In this document: piece after piece, positions 1-9,138 of the stretch
Layout: every line of letters begins with the position of its first letter
Position numbering within the stretch: the first letter of the stretch is position 1
From: CANQDT01 sp051878935
GTDB taxonomy: Bacteria; Bacillota; Clostridia; Lachnospirales; Lachnospiraceae
DNA: 64,000 nt
NCBI GenBank assembly: GCA_051878935.1
Contig: JBJELB010000015.1
Coordinates: forward strand, 4,388 to 68,387
Direction of reading: 5' to 3'
The notes under the pieces: generated by a model
What the model was told of the DNA's origin: nothing
What the model saw: only the letters and a program-made list of their open reading frames with translations
The model's database searches: none
Program-made: the position numbers and the translations under genes

Positions 1-54
1 ATTATATCTCTGTTGTATCATCCGGCGTCTCAGTTTTGCTTTCTCTTCTCTCAT
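1..54 (-). CDS. Probable 5-formyltetrahydrofolate cyclo-ligase, N-terminus only
   Basis: An open frame begins with ATG at 54, directly after the TAA stop of the DUF896 gene, and runs off the window edge with no stop. The 18 visible residues (start MREEKAKLRRRM) follow the K-x2-LR-x2-M pattern at the N-terminus of 5-formyltetrahydrofolate cyclo-ligases, which use ATP to turn 5-formyl-THF into 5,10-methenyl-THF. That would fit the other folate genes in the window. The identification rests on very few residues and is an inference; the frame and its coupling to the upstream gene are seen directly. Confidence 0.45.
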   Translation of the reverse strand, partial: MREEKAKLRRRMIQQRYN

Positions 55-264
55 TTATTTATCAAACTTCTCTTTCAAACTGGTAATAGAACCATCCGCT
101 TCTTTGATATCAATATTATTTAACTGTGCCTTTAAATTCTGACGAACGGACAAAACAAACTCCTTACGCAGATTCGTTTGTTCTATTTTTTCTTCTTCTG
201 TCAACCCTACTGATTTTGATTTATGATATAACTCATTGATTCTTGCGATATCAGAATCTTTCAT
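55..264 (-). CDS. DUF896 family small protein (YnzC-like)
   Basis: This 69-residue soluble, charged protein matches the DUF896 family: an N-terminal helix hairpin with the pattern INELYHKSK..GLTEEEK..Q..LR.E, and a C-terminal part holding L-K-A-Q-L-N-N-I. Known relatives are about 65-80 residues; Bacillus subtilis YnzC lies in the SOS-controlled yneA operon, but the biochemical role is unknown. A GAGAGG ribosome binding site precedes the ATG by nine bases. It is the penultimate visible gene of the minus-strand run and its stop abuts the next start, so the two are probably co-translated. No LexA-type box was seen next to it. Confidence 0.85.
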   Translation of the reverse strand: MKDSDIARINELYHKSKSVGLTEEEKIEQTNLRKEFVLSVRQNLKAQLNNIDIKEADGSITSLKEKFDK

Positions 265-286
265 GTAAATATACCTCTCATTTCTA

Positions 287-1882
287 TCATTGTCTATTCA
301 TAACAACAGCTTCTGCAACCTTTATTCCGTCCATAGCGGCAGATACGATTCCTCCTGCATAACCGGCACCCTCCCCACAAGGATACACACCTGTGATATT
401 ACTTTGGAACGTCTCATCACGCTGAATTCGTACTGGCGAAGATGTTCTGGTTTCCACACCACTTAACACAGCATCCGGCCTTGAAAAACCACGAATCTGT
501 TTCTCAAACGCATGAACGCCTTCTATTATAGCATCATTTACGTATTCAGGCAAACAGGAACGCAGATTCGTCAATTGATATTGGCCTTTGATATTAGGAA
601 TTACTTCTCCCAATGCTGTACTCGGCTTATTTTCACAATAGTCACCATAGGTCTGCACCGGTACCTTTCCATGTCCTGCTTCGTAAGCAGCACGTTCCCA
701 CCTCTCCTGAAAACGTACTCCTGCCATCACATCTTCTTCCTCAAAATCCTCCGGTGTAACAGTTACCACGATGGCACTGTTGGAATTGCGTTCTCTACGG
801 TCATAATTACTCATTCCATTCACGACCGTCATACCATCTCTGGAAGAAGCATTGACAACAAAACCGCCCGGACACATACAAAAAGAATAGACTCCCCGAC
901 CATTCTCCGCATGATGCGTCAATTTATAAGGAGCTGCCGGTAGCTGTCGTGCAAGTTTCGAATCTCCATAGCGATCCTTCTGAATCATGTCAGCAGGATG
1001 CTCGATACGAAGTCCAATCGCAAAAGCTTTTGGTTGCATGGCAAATCCTTTTTCTAATAGCATCGCAAAGGTATCTCTGGCACTATGTCCCAATGCCAGA
1101 ATCAACTGTGAACAGACCAGCTTTTCTTTGTCATTGACAATAACACCTGTAACTTTCTCATCTGCCATAAGCACTTCCGTAACGCAGGAACGAAAGCGGA
1201 CTTCCCCACCCAGTCGGATGATCTCCTTACGCATCCGAACAACGACATCACACAAAATATCCGTACCAATATGTGGCTTATTGCTATATCGAATCTCTTC
1301 CGGTGCGCCAAATTCTATAAACGTTTCTAATACAAATGCTAATCGACCGTCTTTGTCCTTTACACCGGTATTCAGTTTTCCATCAGAAAAAGTGCCGGCT
1401 CCGCCTTCTCCAAACTGGATGTTGCTCTCCTCATCCAGTTCATTCGTCCTCCAGAAGTGTTCCACCTTCTCCATGCGTTGTTCTACGGCATCACCACGTT
1501 CTAAGAGAATTGGATTTTTTCCGGCTCTTGCCAGCATGAGACCCGCGAACAGACCGGCAGGGCCAGTCCCAACTATGATTGGTCTGTCCTGTGTATTCAC
1601 CATGGTAACCTGAGGAAATACATATTTTTTCTCGGTTACCAGCATCACATCTCGATTCCCTGCAGCCTTTACCACTTGTTGTTCGGTCTTATTTCCTTTT
1701 TTTATCGAAACATCCACGGAATAAATATATCGGAGACGTGATTTATCACGTGCATCGATTGATTGTTTACTAATACTGTAGGTGAAATCCTGTTCACCCA
1801 AACGGCATTTTTTCATTATTTGTTTCGCAATATCATCCGCTCGATGATTGATTGGAAGCTTTATCTGATTGATTCTAATCAT
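287..1882 (-). CDS. FAD-dependent oxidoreductase, COG2509-type, long form
   Basis: A 531-residue flavoprotein. An N-terminal alpha/beta domain (about residues 1-90) with basic residues precedes a dinucleotide-binding motif, PIIVGTGPAGLFAG, near residue 102, followed by GEGGAGTFSDGKLNTG. A C-terminal FAD contact GVYPCGEGAGYAGGI ends the protein. This layout is characteristic of the conserved uncharacterised dehydrogenases of COG2509, whose substrate is not established. The start ATG overlaps the stop of the upstream BaiN-like flavoprotein (ATGA), so the two are translationally coupled. A shorter relative lies at 41935-43347. The oxidoreductase assignment is firm; the reaction is unknown. Confidence 0.85.
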   Translation of the reverse strand: MIRINQIKLPINHRADDIAKQIMKKCRLGEQDFTYSISKQSIDARDKSRLRYIYSVDVSIKKGNKTEQQVVKAAGNRDVMLVTEKKYVFPQVTMVNTQDRPIIVGTGPAGLFAGLMLARAGKNPILLERGDAVEQRMEKVEHFWRTNELDEESNIQFGEGGAGTFSDGKLNTGVKDKDGRLAFVLETFIEFGAPEEIRYSNKPHIGTDILCDVVVRMRKEIIRLGGEVRFRSCVTEVLMADEKVTGVIVNDKEKLVCSQLILALGHSARDTFAMLLEKGFAMQPKAFAIGLRIEHPADMIQKDRYGDSKLARQLPAAPYKLTHHAENGRGVYSFCMCPGGFVVNASSRDGMTVVNGMSNYDRRERNSNSAIVVTVTPEDFEEEDVMAGVRFQERWERAAYEAGHGKVPVQTYGDYCENKPSTALGEVIPNIKGQYQLTNLRSCLPEYVNDAIIEGVHAFEKQIRGFSRPDAVLSGVETRTSSPVRIQRDETFQSNITGVYPCGEGAGYAGGIVSAAMDGIKVAEAVVMNRQ

Positions 1883-3108
1883 TTCGTCTCTATCCTCTTT
1901 TTACAATGCTGTCCTGCAAGATATCCACTCGTCCACGCCCATTGCAGATTGTATCCTCCACAGGTTCCATCCACATCCAACAGTTCTCCTACGATATAAC
2001 ATCTCGGTGCTATCAGTGACTCCATCGTTTCCGGATGAATCTGTGCCGTATGTACTCCACCGCAGGTCACCTGTGCCTGTTCAAAATCATGGATACCACT
2101 AATCGGAATCTCCCAATGTTTTATAAGCTCCGTCAACCGTCCCCATTCCGTTTCGGAAAAAGAATCAGCCGGTGCTGCTCCATCAATTCCGGCTTCCCGC
2201 AACAATACTCTGGCTACTTTATCATTACAAAGTCCACAGAGTATCTGTTCCTTCTTTCTCCCACTCAGACAATCATGATGTATTCGCAAAAACTCCTCCA
2301 ACTGCTCTGTTGCAATCTCCGGTAACAGCGATAATACCACACAAACCTCTTTTTTCTCATCTAATGCAACTGCTGCATACCGGCTCAATTGAAAGATGGG
2401 AATTCCCGACAAACCATAGTTCGTTAACTGCACTTCTCCGGTCTCCGTATCAAGAAGTTTACCATCTGCATAAACAGACACTTTTGCCTGCAGACGAGCA
2501 CCATGCAGCTGCTTGAAAAACTTCCTGTCTGAGTGTAATGCAGTCAATGCCGGTAATGGTTTTCGTATATGATGTCCCAGCTGCTTTGCCAGGCGATACC
2601 CGCTTCCATCACTACCTTGTTTCGAAGCAGCTTTTCCGCCGCAGGCAAGAATAATCACAGGGCTATGAAAGACCCCTTGTGAGGATTGGACTTCGTACCC
2701 TTCCGAACCGGCAGTCACCTTCTCGACTTCACAGTCTGTTATCATTCTGACACCGTATTTACGCGTCTCTGTCTCCAACACATCCACAACCTGGCCCGCC
2801 TGGTCGGATAAAGGATAAACATATCCGTTCCTGTCATGAAGCATCAGCCCCATGGATTCGAAATAAGCCATAGCGCTTTTCTCATCAAACTGATGCAGTG
2901 CCTGTGCGATAAACTCTTCAGATTCACCACGAAAACAGGAAACGTCCATTGCCAGATTCGTCAGATTGCAACGACCGTTTCCTGTTACTAATATTTTCTT
3001 TCCTACTCGATTCATTTTTTCCAGAATGGTAACGTCCAGTCCCGATTTTGCTGCCTCTATTGCTGCTATCAGACCCGATGCGCCACCACCAATGACACAT
3101 ACATCCAT
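1879..3108 (-). CDS. BaiN/HI0933-family flavoprotein
   Basis: A 409-residue NAD(P)/FAD-dependent protein. The N-terminal Rossmann motif is VCVIGGGASGLIAAIEAA, followed by KILVTGNGRCNLTN, the family signature near residues 38-51. A C-terminal VTCGGVHT...GLYFVGE-like segment (here CYIVGELLDVDGTCGGYN) closes the FAD site. Members include HI0933, YhiN and BaiN; BaiN has been linked to bile-acid 7-alpha-dehydroxylation, but most members have no proven substrate, so a bile-acid role should not be assumed. It is the upstream partner of the COG2509 protein, overlapping it by four bases. Length is normal. Confidence 0.87.
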   Translation of the reverse strand: MDVCVIGGGASGLIAAIEAAKSGLDVTILEKMNRVGKKILVTGNGRCNLTNLAMDVSCFRGESEEFIAQALHQFDEKSAMAYFESMGLMLHDRNGYVYPLSDQAGQVVDVLETETRKYGVRMITDCEVEKVTAGSEGYEVQSSQGVFHSPVIILACGGKAASKQGSDGSGYRLAKQLGHHIRKPLPALTALHSDRKFFKQLHGARLQAKVSVYADGKLLDTETGEVQLTNYGLSGIPIFQLSRYAAVALDEKKEVCVVLSLLPEIATEQLEEFLRIHHDCLSGRKKEQILCGLCNDKVARVLLREAGIDGAAPADSFSETEWGRLTELIKHWEIPISGIHDFEQAQVTCGGVHTAQIHPETMESLIAPRCYIVGELLDVDGTCGGYNLQWAWTSGYLAGQHCKKRIETK

Positions 3109-3119
3109 ATTTGTATCCT

Positions 3120-3458
3120 TTAACTTGTATACGTTTCCAGAAAATCATATAATGTGGCCTCATCCACAAAATAGCTTCCTGTTTTAATTCTCTTCTGCTC
3201 TTCCTCCGGTAATGTCTCCAGTGAAATATTCGTATTCTCTATCCGGTTATCCAGCCCGGGAATCTGCACAAATACATTTCCTTCATCCGCTGAAATACGA
3301 TATTGTTCCGTTTCATACGGAACTTGATTCTCTGCCGGTGTCGTCACAGGATCCGGAGCCTGTACTTCTACCTGCGCCAACAGCCACATGGCAAGAACAA
3401 AAATAACAACAGCTATTACAATTCCTATCGCACAATATACCTTACTACGATTATCCAT
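3120..3458 (-). CDS. Membrane-anchored protein with BofC-like C-terminal domain
   Basis: A 112-residue protein with one strong N-terminal transmembrane segment (about residues 8-27) and an outside domain. The C-terminus, with SLETLPEEEQKRIKTG followed by LYDFLETYTS, resembles the C-terminal domain of BofC, a forespore protein that restrains SpoIVB signalling in Bacillus. Two further in-frame ATGs lie upstream (3467, 3464), but AGGAG is placed nine bases before this ATG and only zero or three bases before the others, so this start is preferred. The BofC link is by recalled pattern only; otherwise it is an unknown anchored protein. Confidence 0.55.
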   Translation of the reverse strand: MDNRSKVYCAIGIVIAVVIFVLAMWLLAQVEVQAPDPVTTPAENQVPYETEQYRISADEGNVFVQIPGLDNRIENTNISLETLPEEEQKRIKTGSYFVDEATLYDFLETYTS

Positions 3459-3517
3459 AAACATCATCTCCTGGTTTTAATACTGTTAGTATCTCCCATT
3501 CATGATTTTTTATGACA

Positions 3518-5146
3518 CTATTTCAGCAATCGCAGTTTTTGCGCCACACGGCACAAATGATTTCCCATTGGGAAAACCGTCAATTCCTCTTTTGTAATCG
3601 CTCCTGATAACAATAAGAAAATACCATATACCACAACAGCAATCACAATCGCTATCGCCAAACAGATGACATTACTTGCTACGACCTTGTGCCACAAAGC
3701 ATAACTGAAGTATGCTGCCACTCCCATAAAGGCAGATGCAATCGCCGGCAACACCATGGTTTCTTTTATCTTCATACGATGTCCGATAAAGCGATACAAA
3801 GCACGCTGGTTCAACCAGCACATCGCGACTCCAAACACCAGAGTCGCAGCAATCATGCTGTACAGATTCCAGCTGGTAAAATACAACATCGCGATCAAAG
3901 CAATACAATGCAGCAACAGAGATAAAACTGCATTATGCACAGGTGCCTTGAGTTGTCCCAGACCCTGCAGGATGGCATTGGTAACAGTCGATAAAGACGT
4001 AAAGACGATTGTGATACCACCTATCGTCAAAAGTCTCGAAGCCAGCGCCAATTCTCCACTGAACAATAATGACAGAATTGGCTTGGACAAGACACTCATT
4101 CCTACCGCTGCAGGAATCGCAATCAACATGGAAAACTTCATCGTCATATCAATTTTCTGATACGTATCCTGCATCCGTTTCTGTTCATAAACAACGGTGA
4201 TACTCGGAATGACGGCAGTCGAAATTGCAGCTGCGACCGCTACCGGTACACCGACCATAACAGTATATTTAACACTGTAAATTCCATACCATGTTGTAAT
4301 CAGTTCTTCCCCAAAACCTTTCCAACCCATGATCATGGCATATAGATACTGATCAACCGTACTGTTGACATTAAAAATAAAAGAGCTGAAAATAACCGGC
4401 GTCACAGTCGTGAAAATAATCTTCAGAATAGAACGATAACTCTCAATTGTTTCCGTCTTGTCATTCTGTATATAAGTCATTTCACGTTTTCTGTGTCTGT
4501 TATAACAATACAGCATATAAACCAGACCAGCTGCAACACCTAACCCGGTACCAACTGCACCACCGGCAGCTCCACGTTGCGCTACTGCCTCCGCACCAGC
4601 GGTAATGACTGTCCGTGTCAATAAAAAGGCTGCTCCAACGCTTCCCACAGCATTGATGATCTGCTCGAAAATCTGAGAGATTGAAGTCGGCACCATCGTA
4701 TTGCGCCCCTGAAAATAACCGCGAAACACACCCAGAATCGCAGATAGGAATATCGTTGGTGATAAAACGCGTAATGCCGTAACGCCCCTCGACATCTCAT
4801 CAGGAATAATATAAGGAGCAAATACATAAGCAAACGCGGCAGCAACTCCACCAACAATGACGGCATAGATGAGTGCTCCTTTGAATATCCGATTGGCATT
4901 TCTGTACTCCTGTTTCGCCAATCTGGCAGAAATGATACGTGAAACAGCCAGAGGAATACTGAAAGAAGAAATCAGTAAAATCATCGCATAGATATTATAA
5001 GCAGAGCTGTAATATCCATTTCCCAGATCACCGATGATACCTGTTAAGGGAGCTCGATATAATACTCCTATGATTCGAACCAGAATCGAGGCAATTCCCA
5101 GTATCGATCCCTGGATTAAAAAATTGTGATTATCTGATTTCGCCAT
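3518..5146 (-). CDS. SpoVB/MurJ-like polysaccharide flippase (MOP superfamily)
   Basis: A 542-residue polytopic membrane protein with about 14 predicted hydrophobic segments. It opens with a short cytoplasmic start and GSILGIASILVRIIGVLYRAPL, a hallmark of SpoVB/YtgP-type exporters, and has the repeated PLAVSRIISARLAK motif. Family members move lipid-linked sugar precursors such as lipid II across the membrane; SpoVB relatives serve spore cortex synthesis and others serve vegetative wall growth. The sequence cannot tell SpoVB, YtgP/MurJ or a capsule flippase apart. It sits between the BofC-like protein and DUF3048, with only 19-60 base gaps, suggesting one operon. Confidence 0.82.
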   Translation of the reverse strand: MAKSDNHNFLIQGSILGIASILVRIIGVLYRAPLTGIIGDLGNGYYSSAYNIYAMILLISSFSIPLAVSRIISARLAKQEYRNANRIFKGALIYAVIVGGVAAAFAYVFAPYIIPDEMSRGVTALRVLSPTIFLSAILGVFRGYFQGRNTMVPTSISQIFEQIINAVGSVGAAFLLTRTVITAGAEAVAQRGAAGGAVGTGLGVAAGLVYMLYCYNRHRKREMTYIQNDKTETIESYRSILKIIFTTVTPVIFSSFIFNVNSTVDQYLYAMIMGWKGFGEELITTWYGIYSVKYTVMVGVPVAVAAAISTAVIPSITVVYEQKRMQDTYQKIDMTMKFSMLIAIPAAVGMSVLSKPILSLLFSGELALASRLLTIGGITIVFTSLSTVTNAILQGLGQLKAPVHNAVLSLLLHCIALIAMLYFTSWNLYSMIAATLVFGVAMCWLNQRALYRFIGHRMKIKETMVLPAIASAFMGVAAYFSYALWHKVVASNVICLAIAIVIAVVVYGIFLLLSGAITKEELTVFPMGNHLCRVAQKLRLLK

Positions 5147-5165
5147 GGTCTCCTCCTGCCGTATT

Positions 5166-6269
5166 TTATGATTCTATCGTCAGATTATCTGCCCGAGATG
5201 TAGGATAAACAGAAATAAATGTTTTACCCGGATTCATCTTAATCTCTTTTCCATTCTCAGCATAATAGCGTGTAACGGCCTTTTTCCCTTTCTTTTTCCA
5301 GCTGATTTTCTGATACTTTCCTCTTGTGCAGTAATATCCGGTTCCTTTCCCAACCAGTTCCATTGTCTGATAACCATTGTGATCAATATCCCATTCCTTA
5401 ACGAGCTGTATGATCACATTATCAAACCATAACTGCTTATTGGTCTGATCATCGATATGTTCACGGTCAAACTGGTAACGGTAATACTTCTTATCTTTCT
5501 TGCTATAGGTCAGCTTTGCCGTCATGTAATAAGAATATCCCAATGTAATACTTTTATGTTTCGTACCACCCTTTAAAGAAGATGGTTCATCCTTCCAGCG
5601 GAAATGACGTTTTGTATCAGCCGGGAGCTTTTTGCTGATTTTCTCTGATTTGATCGCTTTTTCCAACCCTTCGCTGCTGGTGTAACAGTTATGCGGAGCA
5701 TAACGGTTTGGATCACGGTAAAAAGAAATATTACTCAGATAAGTCAAACCACTGATTTCTGCTGTTTTCAGTTTTTTAATCTCTGACGTCGCATAATGTG
5801 TCTGTCCAAAATGTGTATAAATAGCATTATATTCGTCAGCAAAATCTACATAATAATGTCTGGCACTACGAACCGGACCAATCTTATCCATGCCGCTGTA
5901 ATCTTCATAAATTGCCATCAGTCTCGTAATTCCACCCTCAGCGAGTGCTTCGTATATAATATCTGCTTTTGTAATGCCGGATTGCGGAATCGCATCCAGA
6001 ATATTATTAATCATGATCGCAACCGGACGACGCTGCGCCAATTCCGGCTTTTCCCATTTACCATTCACATTACTCTGCTTTAGTCCTGCATGAGGATCTG
6101 CTTCTTCTGTTGTGGCAGTTGTCTGCTCTGTTGTCATTTCCGTTTCTGTATGAAGCATATCAGCAGGCTCCTTGCCTGAAAACTTCATGTAAGCCCATGC
6201 AAACCATACAGCCAGTGCTGCAACTACCATAATGATTAAAATCGTTAAAAACAGTTTCTTTTTCTTCAT
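5166..6269 (-). CDS. DUF3048 (YerB-like) membrane-anchored protein
   Basis: A 367-residue protein with a basic start and one hydrophobic segment (about residues 5-26), then a Thr/Glu-rich linker (residues 40-60) and an extracellular domain. The core contains RRPVAIMINNILDAIPQSG, DIIYEALAEGGITRLMAIY and GPVRSARHYY, all typical of DUF3048, which is found as YerB lipoprotein in Bacillus. No lipobox cysteine follows the hydrophobic stretch, so it is probably held by a transmembrane helix rather than lipid. Function is unproven; a wall-associated role is guessed from the flippase neighbour. Only three bases separate it from ybeY. Confidence 0.85.
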   Translation of the reverse strand: MKKKKLFLTILIIMVVAALAVWFAWAYMKFSGKEPADMLHTETEMTTEQTTATTEEADPHAGLKQSNVNGKWEKPELAQRRPVAIMINNILDAIPQSGITKADIIYEALAEGGITRLMAIYEDYSGMDKIGPVRSARHYYVDFADEYNAIYTHFGQTHYATSEIKKLKTAEISGLTYLSNISFYRDPNRYAPHNCYTSSEGLEKAIKSEKISKKLPADTKRHFRWKDEPSSLKGGTKHKSITLGYSYYMTAKLTYSKKDKKYYRYQFDREHIDDQTNKQLWFDNVIIQLVKEWDIDHNGYQTMELVGKGTGYYCTRGKYQKISWKKKGKKAVTRYYAENGKEIKMNPGKTFISVYPTSRADNLTIES

Positions 6270-6272
6270 CTG

Positions 6273-6788
6273 TTACCCCTCGTCTTTACAGTCTCTTGTA
6301 TATCCTGTTTTAGCCAGAATCTCTTCCTGCTTTTGTTCCATCTGAGCCCTTTCCTGCTCTTCCATATGGTCATAGCCGAATAAATGCAGCATGCTGTGAG
6401 CCACTAAAAAAGCAAGCTCCCGTTTCACGGAATGTCCGTATTCCTCTGCCTGTGACACTACTTTCTCTAAAGATATCACAATATCTCCTAACAAAAGCTC
6501 TCCTGTATCCGGGTGGAAATAATATTCCGGTTCTTCTCCATCCGGAAATAAAACTCCCGGAGTTTCATACTCTAGCATAGGGAAAGACAAGACATCCGTC
6601 GGTCGGTCAATCCCTCTGTACTCCCGATTAATTTCATGTATCGCTTCATTATCCACCAATAACACACTAATCTCTGCTTCATACGGACATTTCACATAAT
6701 CAAGTGCTGCTTCAATTACGGTCCGGATTATGTTCTCTTCGTTCACGCCGAGCCCGATTCTGGTTTCTTTTTCCAGATTGACTGTCAT
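6273..6788 (-). CDS. ybeY: Endoribonuclease YbeY (16S rRNA maturation)
   Basis: A zinc-dependent endoribonuclease needed for 16S rRNA 3' end maturation and ribosome quality control. The diagnostic zinc motif H-x3-H-x5-H is present as AHSMLHLFGYDHMEEQE, and GDIVIS and DRPTDVLSFPM are conserved family stretches. A longer frame reaches 6866, but the ATG chosen here yields the family-like start MTVNLEKE, about 171 residues, with AAAGGAA just upstream. The gene overlaps the 3' end of phoH by 77 bases, a common arrangement that implies coupled translation. Confidence 0.92.
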   Translation of the reverse strand: MTVNLEKETRIGLGVNEENIIRTVIEAALDYVKCPYEAEISVLLVDNEAIHEINREYRGIDRPTDVLSFPMLEYETPGVLFPDGEEPEYYFHPDTGELLLGDIVISLEKVVSQAEEYGHSVKRELAFLVAHSMLHLFGYDHMEEQERAQMEQKQEEILAKTGYTRDCKDEG

Positions 6789-7749
6789 TTCCTTTTGCCC
6801 TCTTTTCTTCATACTTATCATACGCTGCCACAATCTTCTGCACCAATGGATGGCGGACAACGTCACGGCTCGTCAGATAACTGACTCCAATCTCATCAAT
6901 GTCTTTTAATACCTTTAATGCAATGTCTAAACCGGAAGTCGCATCCGGTGGCAAATCCTTCTGTGTTAAATCACCGGTTATAATGGCTTTCGAGCCAAAT
7001 CCAATACGGGTTAAAAACATCTTCATCTGGGCCGGTGTTGTATTCTGTGCCTCATCCAACACAATGAACGCGTTATCTAATGTCCGCCCTCTCATGTATG
7101 CCAAAGGTGCCACTTCAATCAAGCCCTTCTCCTGATTCTTTAGGAAACTCTCCGCCCCCATAATCTCATATAAAGCATCATATAACGGTCTAAGATACGG
7201 ATCAATCTTGCTCTGTAAATCACCCGGTAAAAATCCCAGTTTTTCCCCTGCCTCAATCGCCGGTCTGGTTAAGATAATACGATTGACCTCGTTATTTTTA
7301 AAAGCTGTAATCGCCATCGCCATTGCCAGATAGGTTTTTCCCGTTCCTGCCGGTCCGATCCCAAATACAATCATCTTATCCCGGATGTTCTGAACATATT
7401 TCTGTTGTCCTTCTGTCTTTGGTTTAATCGGTTTTCCATTGATATTATGACAAATCAGGTCTTTATCAAGTGCAACCAGATCCACATTCTGTTTTTCCAT
7501 ACATAATGCCAGTGCATAATTCACATTCTGTTCTGTAATCGTATTACCTCTCTTTGCTAACTGAAGCAGCTTGTTTAATACGACAATCCCACACTCCACA
7601 TTGGTTTCTTCCCCTTGGATGAGATAATGATCATCTCTCGAAATAACCGCGATATGAAGCGTGTTTTCTATTTTTTTTAAATAACTGTCAAACTGCCCAA
7701 ATACATTCTGAGCCAGGTCCTGCGGAATACTAATTTGTTTTGTTATCAT
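6712..7749 (-). CDS. phoH: PhoH-family ATPase
   Basis: A 345-residue cytoplasmic ATPase of the PhoH/YbeZ family. Walker A is GPAGTGKT (residues 132-139) and Walker B is NAFIVLDEAQNTTP; an N-terminal KH-like portion precedes the P-loop domain. The C-terminus is a basic tail rich in Arg and Asn. PhoH proteins are often paired with YbeY, and RNA-related activity (helicase or RNase partner) has been reported for some members. It is the first gene of the minus-strand run and lies head-to-head with yqfD, leaving about 100 bases for two divergent promoters. Confidence 0.92.
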   Translation of the reverse strand: MITKQISIPQDLAQNVFGQFDSYLKKIENTLHIAVISRDDHYLIQGEETNVECGIVVLNKLLQLAKRGNTITEQNVNYALALCMEKQNVDLVALDKDLICHNINGKPIKPKTEGQQKYVQNIRDKMIVFGIGPAGTGKTYLAMAMAITAFKNNEVNRIILTRPAIEAGEKLGFLPGDLQSKIDPYLRPLYDALYEIMGAESFLKNQEKGLIEVAPLAYMRGRTLDNAFIVLDEAQNTTPAQMKMFLTRIGFGSKAIITGDLTQKDLPPDATSGLDIALKVLKDIDEIGVSYLTSRDVVRHPLVQKIVAAYDKYEEKRAKGNDSQSGKRNQNRARRERREHNPDRN

Positions 7750-7851
7750 GTCTTAAAAGTCTCCTTATCTGTGCAAAATTTTACCACACATACACGTCTA
7801 TTTCAAGCTGTGAAGCATATATTAGTAAGGATATCAGGCGAGGAGTTCCCA

Positions 7852-9114
7852 TTGAATTTCAAAGAATATCTGCGTGGAAACCGACGTTCATTCCTGGAAC
7901 ATCTGCTCAGCTATTTACATGGATTTGTCAGGCTTCGTATCGAAGGAAAAGGCATCCGTCGTTTTCTTCAGATTTGTGAACATAAACAGCTTTTATTATG
8001 GAAAAAGAACTTATCCGAGGAACGTTTGACCTGTTATGTCTCAATCCGTGATTTCTATTCGCTCCATCCCATTGTACGGAAAACACATGTCCGTGTGAAG
8101 ATACTCTCCCGGCACGGACTTCCTTTTTTCTTTTACCGTTATAAAAAACGGAAAATGTTCGCTATCGGCATTTTGTTTTGTCTCCTCTTTTTATATACTC
8201 TCTCTCATTTTTTATGGGACATTCAGGTATTCGGCTGTGATGCCTATTCTGACGAACAAATTGTTCATTATCTTGAGAAAAGCGGACTTCATCTCGGAAA
8301 GTCCCTCTCTCAGATTGACTGTGCCCATTTAGAAGAAGCAATCCGACAGCAATTTCCCGATATCTCATGGGTTTCCTGCGAACAGACGGGAACACTGCTT
8401 ACCGTGCGATTAAAAGATACAATTCCACCGGAACAAACAAATACGAATCAGACTCCCTGCGATCTGATTGCCACCCATTCCGGTACGATTGAGTCTATCA
8501 TCACAAGAAGCGGTACTCCTCTCGTCAAACAAGGGGATAAAGTAAAAAAGGGAGATATTCTCATCTCGGGAGTCATTCATATCTATGATGACTTTGATAA
8601 TGAACTCGAAAGTGAACTGACCGTTTCCGACGGCGACATCTATCTAAGTACAAACGAAACATATCATGATGAATTTCCTTTGTCATATTACAAAAAAACT
8701 CCAACCGGTAAGAAGAAAAATATATATGAATTCAAAATTTTCGGTTTCCGTTTCTCTTTTCCATGGAGCATGCCCGATTATACTTATTATGAAACAGTCA
8801 GTGAAGGACATACACTCCGCCTTGGAAAAACATTTTATCTTCCGGTCTCTTTTACCCATCATATATGTCAGGAAACAACTTCCGTTCGCATGACATACAG
8901 CAAAAAAGAAGCATTAGCAAAAAGCAACCGCCGGTTTCAACGATATATCAGAAATCTTAAAAAAAATGGCATAAAAGCTGGAAAAGAAACCCTGTACTAT
9001 TCGATAAAAAATGATATCTATCAGACTGACGGCACCATTCCCTTGAAACTCAAAACCGGTAAAATCGCTGCAGTCAGAAAAATAGAAAAGGTCAAACCTG
9101 ACGAAACTTCGTAA
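7852..9114 (+). CDS. yqfD: Sporulation protein YqfD
   Basis: A 420-residue protein with one transmembrane segment near residue 105 (AIGILFCLLFLYTLSHFL), an N-terminal cytoplasmic region containing the family pattern GFVRLRIEGKGIRRFL, and a large C-terminal domain with KKGDILISG. YqfD is a sigma-E controlled sporulation protein of unknown mechanism, placed next to phoH in Bacillus and clostridia. The open frame extends back to 7735, inside phoH on the other strand; the TTG at 7852 is preferred because AGGAG precedes it by seven bases and the protein then starts like its relatives. Here yqfD faces away from phoH instead of preceding it. Confidence 0.85.
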   Translation: MNFKEYLRGNRRSFLEHLLSYLHGFVRLRIEGKGIRRFLQICEHKQLLLWKKNLSEERLTCYVSIRDFYSLHPIVRKTHVRVKILSRHGLPFFFYRYKKRKMFAIGILFCLLFLYTLSHFLWDIQVFGCDAYSDEQIVHYLEKSGLHLGKSLSQIDCAHLEEAIRQQFPDISWVSCEQTGTLLTVRLKDTIPPEQTNTNQTPCDLIATHSGTIESIITRSGTPLVKQGDKVKKGDILISGVIHIYDDFDNELESELTVSDGDIYLSTNETYHDEFPLSYYKKTPTGKKKNIYEFKIFGFRFSFPWSMPDYTYYETVSEGHTLRLGKTFYLPVSFTHHICQETTSVRMTYSKKEALAKSNRRFQRYIRNLKKNGIKAGKETLYYSIKNDIYQTDGTIPLKLKTGKIAAVRKIEKVKPDETS

Positions 9115-9125
9115 GGTTTGACCTT
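9088..9125 (-). terminator. Rho-independent terminator for rpsU, inside the yqfD 3' end
   Basis: An 11-base stem (AAGGTCAAACC at 9088-9098 with GGTTTGACCTT at 9115-9125), with ACGAA/TTCGT able to extend it inside the loop. On the minus strand it is followed by TTTTCTATTTTTC, a good U tract for the rpsU transcript. The hairpin contains the stop codon of yqfD, so both converging transcripts share it; the plus-strand tail is weaker. Confidence 0.7.
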
Positions 9126-9138
9126 CATATTCTGCACA

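Noticed and set aside
987..1613. A 208-codon plus-strand frame inside the first flavoprotein gene
   Set aside because: Antisense shadow of a conserved gene, with no RBS and a Ser/Pro-rich nonsense-like product.
1879..3108. Naming this gene baiN and inferring bile-acid dehydroxylation
   Set aside because: No other bai gene is present and the family is widespread in bacteria that do not modify bile acids.
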